DNA of 64,000 bases from Vermamoeba vermiformis (taxonomy: Eukaryota; Tubulinea; Echinamoebida), in assembly GCA_045837725.1 (NCBI GenBank), contig JBEWZL010000238.1, positions 434,001-498,000 on the forward strand, read 5' to 3'. The notes under the pieces are model-generated. The model did not search any database and was not told the DNA's origin. It saw only the letters and a program-made list of their open reading frames with translations. The position numbers were made by a program, and so were the translations under genes. This document shows, one piece after another, positions 11,812 through 22,734 of the stretch. How positions within the stretch are numbered: the first letter of the stretch is position 1; every line of letters starts with the position of its first letter.

Positions 11812-13303
11812 TTACGCTATAAGAAAGATCACTAATAGAACTAAGATGAATTCGTACTGCATTGCAATAGCGGTGCTGACTGCCGTAGGTGTTGAAGCAG
11901 CAGGACAAGTGACCGTAGCATTGCAATAGACCGCTGGCAAGAAGCTCTTAGTGACACTGACGTGTGCTTCAATAGCCTTGTTATTATTAACGAGACTAAA
12001 TCCTTTCATCGCTGCAACGACCTCGCTGCCACATTGAGGATTATTCAACGTGAAAATTTCTTCCACGGCAATGTCCGTACATTCACTGAATTCTTGATTT
12101 TTGCACGTGATGCTCGGAGGTTGGTAGAAACATTGTGGCGCAACATAAAATGTAATTGGAAAGCCAGTTGATTGATAGGCGCCAGTGACAGCTGTTACGA
12201 GCAAATCGTGGTCATTGAGGGCCATGCCAACTCCAAACAGTCCAGAGCTAGCTGTTAAATCAGCCATTGGTTCCCACATTCCATTGTCATTCTGAGTGAG
12301 CAACAGAATTTTTCCGCCGTCATACGACGATGTAGTGCCAATAGGATAGCCGGCATAAGCAGCTGAAATGAGTAGAGTTTTCGGGTCAGCAAAAATGACG
12401 TTGAATCCAAAAAAGGCAACTTCGCCATATCCAATGCTATCAGCAGTAAAAAGTTGAGTGTGCCACGTGCCATTAATTTTGGTGTAAATGTAGACAAAGC
12501 CTTGCGCATTCGAAGGAGGGATCGGGGTGAGCGGGAAAGAATAGACTAGCGTATCTACGCCATTATAGAACACACTGCCTATATCGAATGAGATGTTGAC
12601 TGGCACTGTGTCTTGGAGCTTGTAAGTCCGATCCGCTAGTCGTTCGTAGATCTGGATCTTGTAGTCACTCTGAACGGATGTGTCAACGATAACGAAGTGA
12701 GTGTCGCTTGCCCGAAATGAAGACAATGCTCCCTGCAACTTGATGTATCCGGTGGAGATTTGAGTGCCGGGGAGTGCGGTCCAATTGCTGCCAGATGCGT
12801 TGTATTCGTAAGCCTGGATGGTAAAATTTCCGTCTGGATTAACGTTAATTCCCACAAAAGTGTCATCGGAAAGAAAATTTCCAGCAAAGCAATCAATTGC
12901 CGACACGTTGGATATCTGGTTGGCAGCATCAATACTGAAAAGTGCTGGTGAGTTAGAGCCAAGAGCCGCGATCCATTTTCCATTTGTCGCGATAGATGTG
13001 GCCTCGGTGGAAAAATTAGCAGCGTGTTCGTAGACGCCTTCAGAGTTGCGGCGTCTAATGACCATATTAATAACACCGCCATTCAGACCAGATGTGTCCA
13101 TGTAAACGAGCAGATCTTTTTTAGACTCCAACGGCATGTGATAATTCGGCGTTTGGGCTATGACCGAAAGGCCTAGTGGTTGAAAGGAGTAGCTCTATAG
13201 AAGTTAATATGATTTAACGTTTGTAACTAGGTCGACTTACCGGTCGTTCACTGAACGCGACAACCGTGAGTAATGCAAGAATGGCCAATATAAGCTGTTT
13301 CAT
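11812..13303 (-). CDS. Secreted, probably GPI-anchored FG-GAP-like beta-propeller protein
   Basis: An extracellular protein of about 465 residues in two exons. Exon 1 encodes a signal peptide, MKQLILAILALLTVVAFS, ending at a canonical GTAAGT donor near 13240. The main exon has blades resembling FG-GAP repeats: repeated hydrophobic strands with turns such as LFGVGMALNDHDLLVTAV and ILLLTQNDNGMW, with many Asn-linked glycosylation sequons. A Cys-containing segment follows (CFYQPPSITC, CTDIAVEEIF, YCNATVTC). The C-terminus is a Ser/Thr/Pro stretch and a hydrophobic tail, MQYEFILVLLVIFLIA, with no basic cytoplasmic residues, which suggests GPI anchoring. FG-GAP propellers occur in integrin alpha chains and many surface proteins. 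Ligand and role are unknown. Confidence 0.7.
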
Positions 13304-13842
13304 GGTATTAGACGTGTGGTGCAGGAATGATTCAGTTTTGCGACTCAATGCCATCGCTTTTTACCTTTTTTTTTTTCAATGACGTTTGAGATCCGCAATC
13401 TCGTTGTGTGCTGATTGAAAAACAATGCGTTTCTTTCACATAAACTAATTTGATATAGCGTAACTTGCAATCTGAGTAGTAATCATGAAAACTTAGCTTC
13501 AACCGTTGAAATTTGGTAGAGACGACATCCGCTTGATAACGACTCGTCAAACTCATGCTTGTTTCACCTATAAGAATAATGTTGGTATGATATAATAATA
13601 TTAAAGCTTAAATCGAACCTTTGAAAATAATTCAGACGAATTCATTCGCCAGATGCAGTATCTCGGGCTTCTAATTCCGCACAACTCCGATCTGCTGAAC
13701 AAACGTTAAATTGTGATAAGCTCAGTCACTTCATTCAATATCTTAAATATGACGTCAGAAAAGATACTGCTAATCTGCTTAAAATAACGGTGTAAGTTTT
13801 ATTGATAAATGTAGGACCGATAAATCCTCGGATTAGATCGAA
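13304..13842. other. 540-base gap with possible small cryptic coding segments
   Basis: This lies between the 5' end of the GPI-type gene and the 3' end of the SPRY gene, both on the minus strand. It should hold the promoter of the former. A plus-strand segment, about 13652-13795, stays open and reads like protein (CDKLSHFIQYLKYDVRKDTA, an ARM/HEAT-like helix pair), preceded by a possible exon near 13500-13585. A minus-strand frame at 13332-13556 starts MSLTSRYQADVV and has no recognisable domain. No start codon or full splice chain could be fixed for either, so they are not called as genes. Confidence 0.3.
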
Positions 13843-16190
13843 TTAAGCGTGCAAAATATCTTTTTGTAATTTGAGAAGAGCAGTTATTTCACTTTCTAAG
13901 CCAATAATTGTTTCCGTAATGAATTCTTTCACCAGATCTTTGAGTTCGGCATTAGAATCCGCTTTAAATGACACCCCAAATAATGCTTCAAACGTAAATA
14001 ATAATTCCTTAGATATGGCGTTCGTATCAACGTTACGCAAGAAATCCAATTTGATTTGCGGATCTACCAACTTGTCGTTAAAATTTTTCGCTTTTTTCAA
14101 AATCTCCAAATCTCCCGACTCCATAGTTAGCCCGGCCTTATATAGGCCATATAATATCGATTCGAAGTAGTCATGCCAATCAGGGTGTTCCCAAGGAGGA
14201 TAATCCGAAGTTGAAGATTTAGCGACATTAATCGCGCTTTGGATCTTGTGCGCTAATAAAATTGGTAATTCATTGACCATTGCCATTCTATTATGAAATA
14301 TTTGTTGCTGGTCAGGTGGAATTGAAGCGATTTTTTCAACCAACGCAACTTTCTCAGAAAATTTTTTGATCAGATCCACATCATTTCCATACACCACCTA
14401 CGTGCCTAATTACACCATATTATTATCATAATATTACTTACCGATGCTTCAATAACGTTCTTTTGCATGTCATTCAAACTCATTCTCATGCGCTGAATAA
14501 TGATCGTGTCGATAATTTGCATGCGTAGCCTGTAATGCAACGATTAACAATATGACACAACAAATATACTATGAAATAAATAACATACGTAAGATAGAAC
14601 ATGGCCTCTATTGAAATATCTTCTCGTGCTACTCCCGGCAATCGTTCATCGACGTACGATGTCGCCATTTGTTTCACCAAGTTCTGGCCGTGACCTGACA
14701 ACGAGCCCAAAAAAATCATTAATAATCCTCATAAATAGTATTCTTACGTTGAGTCCAATCAGCGAGAGCGAACAGACCATAAGTAGCTCCGACCTAATCA
14801 AAAAACTTTTAGTCCAACTACTTCGTTTGACTTTGCAATTTCTTACGTTGAATGCCTTCTCGGAAAGAAATTTCGTATCGCCGATCAAATCACATGTTAA
14901 TGCAGCAATTTCATCCATCATTATCGCATAAACGCTGTGCCAGAATTCAGGTCCGGACTCCTGTTCGAAAAAAGAGTCACGTACCGTCCACGAAAAAGTG
15001 AAAAATACTCACGCTACTCAAACTGCTGTACTGTTCTTTGACGTCTTTAGCTTGGGCTCTACGAAGATATTATCGCTGAGTGAAATTTCACTATTTTTTT
15101 CACTTACGAACTGAGTTTCTCGATGCCATTGACAATGTTCATTCTGTGCTCTAAATCTTGCAATATCTTTTGCTTGTCTTGTGGGACATTCGGTGCGAAT
15201 TTGCCGAACACTAACCACGCCAACGGACCCAACTCTTCGACATTTGACACTACGCCTTCAATCATCGTGCTGCACACAGTGACGTATCGCTCGTATTGTA
15301 ATTGCAATATTTCATTCTCAGGCGTTCTTGTCTGTTTGTATTGATTGCGCACCATAAATCGACCGGCGTACGTTTCTTCATTCGGCACAGACAACAAATG
15401 CTCTCTCACTGATAGAAATAATTAATACCAATCTATACGCAATTATAGTGCCTTACTTATCTCGTAGTAAACTTCGTTTAATCTAAATGTGTTTTTGATT
15501 TGATAATCTCGCACGTCGAATTTGAACGGAGCAGATCCAAAATTGACCTTCAACTCCACGGGTTGTACTATAGTTATAGCAGCATGCAAAGTTCTCAAAT
15601 TAAGTAATTTTGAAGAGGCTGGATTAAGGGCTGGGAAATTATGGAAATTCTTGGTCGTTTCAAGAAGGACTTTGCCATTACGGGTGAAAATTATCGCGGC
15701 CTTGTGAAAATTGATACCAAAACCAACTATGACCGCAAAATTAGCAAAATAATATTTTGTGAATAATGTGCCTACTAGTATCGCCCTTCTTAACAGCATC
15801 GAGCGGATTTGAATCCGGATGTGCGACACTTTCTAACCAGATCTCGCCCGTATTGCCGAATCCAAACGAATTTCTTCCAGTTCCGACATCGCTTTGATCA
15901 TTTTTCAATGCTCCGCCGATAATAAAATGTAGGCTATCTTAAGATAAGCAAAATATCGAAAAATTCGAATGCCCAAACCTGTCCTGGATCTCGCTCATTA
16001 TTTCTACTTCAAAATATGCCACTGAGCAGTTGCCTAATGGAATAGGATATAGAACACTCTCGCTTTGATACGTCTGCCAAAGGAGATTAGTAGGAGATAA
16101 TAAAATTGTTGGATGCGATCCGTACTTTACTTCCAACAGCGAAGTTGTACTGATTTTTGTTCGATATTGTATAGGACGGCTCGTTTTCAT
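13843..16190 (-). CDS. SPRY-domain protein, RanBP9-like
   Basis: A multi-exon gene. The first about 250 residues form a SPRY/B30.2 domain of the RanBP9 type: YFEVEIMS, SFGFGNTGEIWLES, VGFGINFHKAAIIFTRNGKV and VNFGSAPFKFDVRDY in order, as in RanBPM proteins. The rest is largely helical and Leu/Glu-rich with no LisH-CTLH or CRA motif that I can name. It includes YERYVTVCSTMIEGVV, KFAPNVPQDKQKI and an end at KLQKDILHA. SPRY domains bind short peptides, and RanBP9 proteins scaffold the CTLH/GID ubiquitin ligase, so an adaptor role is plausible but not shown. The start at 16190 precedes the SPRY domain directly. An F-box exon lies about 180 bases upstream on the same strand, but the frames do not join through any GT-AG intron I could find. 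Confidence 0.7.
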
Positions 16191-16366
16191 TGATCTTTAA
16201 AGAGTTTTGGTGTATTTTACGTTGAAAGAACGACGCTACACGAAACTCTTTTAACCAATTGCGATCTCGCTCTAGTGAATATTTAAAATTAGTTCAGTCG
16301 CGGGACATTTTCTTAAATTAATAGTACTACTTCTCTTTATTCAGAATGTTCTATTCGTTAATTATC

Positions 16367-16579
16367 TTATTTTATAATTAAAATTTTTAATTTGGATCCC
16401 TTACCAATAATGGCAAAATCATTCTTTTTCTTCAATAAACTCGTCCATATTTCTTTATTCGTATCGAAGAATTTTTTGAACTCGTGGCTCAAACTAACTA
16501 GATGTGTAATTGGGTTGATCGGTAGATCGTGCAACAGCTGAAGGAGAGCTTTTGTTGGCAGTTGTATTAAGCTCGCCAT
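16367..16579 (-). CDS. F-box exon or very small F-box gene
   Basis: An open frame of about 70 codons reading MASLIQLPTKALLQLLHDLP and ending with the DTNKEIWTSLL turn, which matches an F-box from end to end. It has either a stop at 16367 or a donor GTAAGG near 16408 leading elsewhere. It lies just upstream of the SPRY gene on the same strand, and F-box plus SPRY is the architecture of FBXO45. However, splicing from the GTAAGG donor to the nearby acceptors does not keep the SPRY frame open. It may be a complete tiny gene, the 5' exon of the SPRY gene with an unusual splice, or a broken remnant. An alternative Met lies four codons upstream (16591). Confidence 0.5.
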   Translation of the reverse strand: MASLIQLPTKALLQLLHDLPINPITHLVSLSHEFKKFFDTNKEIWTSLLKKKNDFAIIGKGSKLKILIIK

Positions 16580-16591
16580 GCCTTTGAACAA

Positions 16592-17010
16592 GTATACAGA
16601 TCAATGTGCTGCCTGATCGAGCGCAACGCAACAAAATAACACTGTTTGTTGTGAATTTTAATGCTCGTTCTCGAGTAACACCACGCCACCGTTTATATTA
16701 ATCTTGCTGAAACGAGAGTGGTTTTTAATGCTTCGCGCAGAATCTTATCTTTTGGCGCCGAAATCTAAAATCTGAGACGTACTTCTCATCCAAAATGCGG
16801 TAAGCATTAAATTTGGGCAAAAATTTGATTAAATTTATTAATGAATATTCGCGCAAATTGCGTGCTACTTTTAGGAAGGCGAGGGAAATCACATTCTAAT
16901 AATTTTCTGACGCACAAGGGGACGTGTCCCTTGTTCTGTTCCTCCAAAACAGTTATTTATTAAGTTTTTTTAACATTAGGAGTAATTGGTACCATTTCAG
17001 CGTCTAATTA
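16592..17010. other. Divergent intergenic/promoter region, 419 bases
   Basis: This AT-rich stretch separates the minus-strand F-box exon from the plus-strand F-box-like gene and presumably holds both promoters. No open frame, repeat or RNA gene stands out. Confidence 0.5.
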
Positions 17011-19032
17011 ATGAAGAGAAGTCGATCCGACACAGAAATGGATTTGGCTGAGGGCTCTCCAGCCCTGAAGAAGGCGAAAACACTTGACGACTCGCAGCCT
17101 TCAAGTAACGTATCAATTAACGTTGATAATATCCCTGCTGAAATATGGCGTGAGGTGGCTCGGCATTGCGCTGATCCAGATACGATGTCAAGTAAGAACA
17201 ATTACAGAATCAAGAATTTTTCTACCCAATATTTGCTTTAATAACAATTAATACGCATTATCAACCATTATTAACATTCCATAGACAATGGAGGCTATTT
17301 TGCAACGTTTCCGTTACTTACGACGTGCAAGGCTATTTCAAAAGCCGTAGCAGATCTGCCTCTATGGAGATTCTTACGGGAACTCAAGAAAGTACCGATT
17401 TCTGACGAAGAATGGACTGTCAAAAACGGATTCGCTGATTTTCAGTGGAACACCCGCGTCGTCTACGGGAAAACGTTTCTTCGCATGCTGAATACGATTT
17501 CAACGCACTTGAAACAACGAAGTGTTGAGAATGTAATCAAAGAGCATCGTAAAAAGATTCCAGCGGTAAGTCAATATAATTTCCTTTTAAGGAAGATCCG
17601 TGCACGTGGATCCCTTCTAAACTCGTATTTAGCTCAAAACAATTGAGGACTTCGTTGTCTTCGAGTCGTACTTGAATGTAAACCCAGCCGGCATCACTGA
17701 TTGTTACGACGAGTTCTACGCCAACGCCCGTATTGTCTCGGCTCTATTTACGCTTAATTTTTCGGCTCTTGAAAGCGTTAAATTGTATTTTTATGGCCAT
17801 TCTGCAGAAGAGTGCAATGCGCTAAAGATTGCGGTTGTGGAGACTTCGCACGAACTTAGGAGCCTCAAGAATATGGACCTTGACGCACTACTTAAATTTA
17901 TTGCCAAGAAACTGAAAATGAAGCTCGATCTGTTCCAGAACTTCTTCTTTACGCAGATCTTGGAATTTTCTCCAGACGAAGCTGAATCGAGTAAATGGCT
18001 GTCAGTAGCATTGGGACCACTTTTTAATGATATAGAATCCGAGCATCATAAGTTAGCCGCTGACGAAAAGCCACATCCCGCCGAATCCGTTTTGGTCGAG
18101 GTTTTGGATCAGCTACAGGAGCCTACGCTCCATCGAAACATGCCTGCTATGAATTTGGTCAACGCCATATTAAGGTAAGCTCTTATTCCTTGCATAATTA
18201 TAGTACTTTGGAAGTTAATGGCATTATTCAGATCGAGCTACAAAATTGGAGCAAAACGATATGCGCAGTGGTTTATCGAGGACAATCAGCTGGAGGATCT
18301 ATTGCCGCCAAATTTCTTAGACACACTCTCGTGGAGCTTTATTGAGTGGCGCATAGAGAGCGTTGCCGTCTTCAGTATTCGCACCAAAGGTTTTAATTAA
18401 CATGCACCTCATATTATATTCTTGTATACTTACACATTCTATTAGATTCAGGATTACTTACTTTCAGGCTCGAATCTGGTCTTGATGGATTCTGGATCGG
18501 AGTTGAAATGGGCGGTAATACGTTTGACCTTGTATTCATAAAAAATCATACTTACTTTACTAATTAGATCGAATTGCCACTGCTCGCATCATTCCTTATG
18601 AAAAAAACCCTCATATTATCGAATACGAAGGACGGCCGGCTAGAATTGACTCTATTCAAGCTCAGTGCGGATGTGAAAAATTGTACGTCGGTAGATGGCT
18701 AGTGATAATGCCTAATCTTCGATTAACTTAATTTACTTAATGTCAATAGATCCCGTGACATGTTTTTGGCGCTCTTGTACGCCATTAGCAACCTAGATCC
18801 AAAACAGCCAATTTACATCGACCGCGCCTGCAGCACCCCGTTAGAACTCGTCAGAATGACTGTGCTAAATAATGAAGATGACGGTACTAGTTGTTCAGAA
18901 GACGACAGTGATAGTGAGGATAGTGAAGGTAGCAACGAAGAAATGGACTTGAACGACGAATTGAAAGATCTGAAAGACGACGCTGATAAACACAACGAAG
19001 ACGCTGCTGTACAACTCAATAGCGAACAATAA
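17011..19032 (+). CDS. Nuclear F-box-like protein with acidic C-terminus
   Basis: A multi-exon gene for a protein of roughly 500 residues. The N-terminus carries a bipartite nuclear localisation-like stretch, MKRSRSD...PALKKAKT. It is followed by an F-box-like motif, NIPAEIWREVARHCADPDTM, completed in the next exon by FPLLTTCKAISKAVADLPLW, the usual end of the domain. The middle (17672-18178) is a long helical region (IAKKLKMKLDLFQNFFF, LLPPNFLDTLSWSFIEWR) with no family I recognise. The C-terminus is very acidic (DDGTSCSEDDSDSEDSEGSN) and ends at 19032, about 70 bases from the convergent 3' end of the MYRF-like gene. It could target a nuclear substrate to an SCF ubiquitin ligase; the substrate is unknown. 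Confidence 0.6.
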
Positions 19033-19100
19033 ATCAAACACCTTTTTGTCAGTACAACACGCTATTTCTTTTGTTATTTGACAACTATTTGTTCATAAAA

Positions 19101-21752
19101 CTATCTACATGCAGCGTTACAATGAACTACCGTTTGATTTGAAATAGGACAAACGAAGCTATTACTGCTCGCATCACAAATCTCGGGCCATGCATCGACG
19201 TCGTTATGTGATAACCCAGTCAATTGGTTCGAAGAGACATTGAGGTAACGGAGATTAGTCCAATGTTCGAGCGTCAGTTCTAACACGCCGACAAAGTTGT
19301 TCGACGAGATCTGCAAGTAATTCAAACCGCTTCCAAAGTCTGTTATCATCCTCAAATCTCCGTGAAAGTTGTTGTGCTCGATATTTAGGTACTGCAAGTA
19401 TATGCTGAGCATCGGCAATAATCCTTCTAACTCGTTGAAACTTAGATCCAGCGCACGTAACCAGAAAAGTTGACTTGCATCGGGTATCGAGCCAGTAAGT
19501 TGATTATGCGAGATGTTCAACAAAATGAGCTGCGCACTGCCTTCTAATGTCGGAATAATACCCGTGAATTCGTTGTAACTCAGATCCAGCTCCTGCACTG
19601 AGTGAAGATTGACTAATGTGCTCGGAATAGTGCCATTCAACTTGTTATGTGCCAGTGATAGCTGCACCAAGGCCTTTTGGTAGCCAAGCAAGGGTGGTAT
19701 CGTACCTTCTAGTAAGTTACGTGCCAAATTAAGCCGGAATGGTGCCATTAATGAAATTGTCATTGAGTATTAACTCCAAATAGGGCCCCAAGCTGCCTAC
19801 GCTCTCAGGAATCGTTCCTACCAAGGAGTTGTTGCTCAAGTCAATTCTGATCTTGCTTGTCGAGCACGTGACGCCATACCATGTGCAGTAGAGCCTATTT
19901 TTGCGAAGCCAATTGTCTGACCTCCTCCAATAAGGTCCATTTGTAGCATTATATAACTCTATGAGAATATTTCGGGTCTTTAAATCTTCATCGGCTGTGG
20001 GTGGCTGCGGATCGTCTGACGGCGACGGTGTTGGAGTCGGTGTAGTATCTTCGCTATCAGCCTTATGATTGTAAACGAATACTAGGACCCCAATAGTAGC
20101 CGCTATTAGCAATGCTAGAACGACCAGTGACCCAAAAAGCACTTTTTTGAGTTTCGAATGTCGCTGGGAACCGGAACTTTTGGTCGATTTTTCTACATTC
20201 TTTGGCCTTGAAACGGTCTCTCGTTTGATAAACTGTTCATAGAGCATATCTACTGTTTGTTGCAACCTGTCAGTCTTCAAGCTGACATTTCTGATGTCGT
20301 TAAAGTTGGCTCGAACAGACTCGCTCAGGTATGGTATCAAGGCTTCATAATCCACGTGCAATATGCCTAGCATCCTTATTAATTACTCAATACACCATAA
20401 TGTAAATATAGAGGCTTACCATCGATGAGCTGAACAGCCTCAGGCACGATACTTTCGACTTGTTGCGCAATGTATCCAACGAATCTTCGGTTAGTTGCAG
20501 CTTTAACGCCAGGTTTGAAGTTATACTCAACTCCGTCTATTTGAAGAATAGCTTCGCGACAGTCACGATCTAGAACATTCGAGACTTGTGAGTGGATTTG
20601 AAGGTGACTTAAAGTCGAGAATATTTGACACGTGTCAATTTCGCTTTCTAACTCAACCATCTTGCAATATTACATAGAAAGCGGTGTATGTATCTTAGGG
20701 GACTTACCCTCGGAAAGCAATCGAACGTTCTCTTTGATATTGATATCTGAGGCTTTGTAGAAGTTCAGCGCTCTAAAATTTCCTACTACTTCGGCGTTTC
20801 CGTTGTAAAGTACCATATATGATTCATTTCTATCGAAAGAATATGTTAATTAACATATTGTGTACAAACTCGAAGAATCAACTGGTTGATCTGTAGCGAT
20901 TATTTCACAAACTGTGATCTTTCGCTCCTTACCGATTATTATTAGATATTTGATAATTAGTTGGGCTTTCTATGGAGCCAGAGTCTGAATAGATCTGCAT
21001 TTGATTGGATCCGGATTCGTCTTCGGGACTGTAGTCGTCAGTTTCATGGTTATAGCTCGAGGAATAATCGTTGCTATTATTATTACTATCACTGCCTCGA
21101 TGGAACACACGGGAATTGTCGTAAAATCTTTCAGGCGAATAATCTTGTGGCTGGCTTGGTAGAGTCCAGCTTATTGTTATCAGCTCTAAAAATTTATATC
21201 GATTAGGCGAAAATTACTATGCATTTATAAACTCTATTGTAACTGCGAATTAAAAATATTTGTGCAGATGGAGCAAATATCGTTAAAATTACCTTCATCT
21301 TCTGCAACGCCATCCTCTTTGCCTCTTCGCTTGGGAAGTACTTTAAATACGTCCGAAAATCCTTCTTGAATGAAATTGCCATTCGTATCTAAGCATACAA
21401 CTTTGATTCTCGCGTTCTGGCTCTCGATCTTTCTGAAATCGAAGACTTTATGTTGCAATTTAATTTTAATCACTATCCCGTGAATAAAATGCGACTCTTT
21501 ATCGTGGTGGAACTGAAGCGGTGCACGTTTGCCCCATTCAAAACAGTTAGCAGCAGATTCTGTGATCCCACCGCCATTGGCCTCGTTTGATAATAATCGT
21601 ACGTGGTATTGATACGTTTCATTATTATTTGTATTGGATAAAGTAAATCCGAAGGCTAATGATCCATCTGGAAATGGCGTTGCTCGAAGTTCTGTTGTTG
21701 TGACGGCAGGAATGTAAAGACTAAATATTTTACGAATCCTTAAAGTCTGCAT
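19101..21752 (-). CDS. MYRF/MrfA-like self-cleaving membrane-tethered transcription factor with lumenal leucine-rich repeats
   Basis: Order of parts: (1) an N-terminal exon 21752-21286 with a beta-rich fold ending SDVFKVLPKRRGK, possibly an Ig-like DNA-binding domain, not clearly Ndt80; (2) a Ser/Asn-rich linker; (3) a peptidase S74/intramolecular chaperone domain, 20830-20420, with YKASDINIKENV, where Ser (codon 20748-20750) and Lys (20733-20735) have the same five-residue spacing as the Ser587-Lys592 dyad of mouse MYRF, followed by YIAQQVESIVPEAVQ; (4) a helix, ILHVDYEALIPYLSES, corresponding to MYRF's trimer helix; (5) a transmembrane segment, VLFGSLVVLALLIAATIGVLV; (6) a Pro/Thr linker and a plant-type leucine-rich region (YWRRSDNWLR, CTWYGVTC, then GTIP repeats and a Cys cap). 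In MYRF, trimeric self-cleavage frees the N-terminal factor for the nucleus. A frame break lies in the LRR region at about 19740 (see findings). Confidence 0.75.
20625..20638. repeat. Palindrome TTGACACGTGTCAA inside the S74-domain exon
   Basis: A perfect 14-base palindrome, identical to those at 4557 and 49117, but here in coding sequence of the MYRF-like gene, where it encodes part of EIDTCQIF. Confidence 0.8.
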
Positions 21753-22734
21753 CGTTGCGCTTCATCTTGGCAAGTTAATTAATTATTCTGTTTTGTCAAA
21801 GTGTCACAAGCGATTTTGCCCTCTTAGGCAATTAAAAGACATAAACTTACTTACTTTTCAATCCAATTCTAATATCCACCAAACAGGACACTAATTTAGC
21901 GATTGCTACATTCGTAGTTGTTAGTGTAAGGTCGGTGAATTGCAGATGTCACACGGATGCTGTGTCGCCGGTTCCGATTCGATCTGCCTTGCTCGTTGTT
22001 ACTACGAATCCAAATGACTCACTATGGTGCAAAGGAGAAGGGGGAGTGCTCGTCGATGCATTTTAAATCAGTAATTGTATTTCTCTGAACGCAGCACAAA
22101 ACAAACAATGAAGGAAGTAACTCTAAAAATACACGCTTCACGTAAGCTTTGTTGTATTTGTTCGTGACGAAGCTGACATGGCGTATTGTTCCGAATTCGC
22201 AATGTTACCGTTTTTGCCCGGGCAAGAGCAGATTTGAGGTAAATAGCGCTATTTTACATCAAAAAATACTTAACAATTCGACCAATCTATTTATGATGCC
22301 TCCTATTGTTCTCAAACGTCTAGCTCTTAAAGATTAAACTTTTGGAATTTTCTCATCTCATCGTGGGTAACCCGAGAACGGTGAGAGAGAAGACCTTATC
22401 TTACGACGAGATTGCATCACAAAAATTATCCGAGATTAAATATACTCACAAATTGACACTAGGGCTGCTGGTCGCAGATGTTGGACTTGCTGGTCACGGA
22501 TACCTTTTTCTCCCTCTTCATGTCTGCACCGTGGCAGGTGAAGTAAACGTAAATTCAATTTGCAATTACTTCACGATTTAAAATGAGCTTGGCTTTCGCC
22601 TTATTTAGTAAAAGAGGGAGTGGAATAATTGACCCTGCACGTGATCCCACAAAACCGACCATTATTAAATGTCAAAATCGCGGTTTTTTATCTTATTAAA
22701 ATTCTTTCAACATCAACACGACGCCACAAGTGCG
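21753..22734. other. 980-base divergent intergenic region with uncertain small open frames
   Basis: This separates the MYRF-like gene (-) and the giant adhesion gene (+) and should hold both promoters. A plus-strand frame, 22342-22581, starts MEFSHLIVGNPRTVREKTLS and has protein-like composition (KLSEIKYTHKLTLGLLVADV), and another lies at 22149-22337. Neither has a recognisable domain, and their frames do not join. They may be a small unrecognised gene, a 5' exon or chance. Confidence 0.3.

Noticed and set aside
13332-13556. A 74-codon minus-strand frame (MSLTSRYQADVV)
   Set aside because: No domain, no convincing upstream exon or promoter, and it overlaps another possible coding segment on the plus strand.
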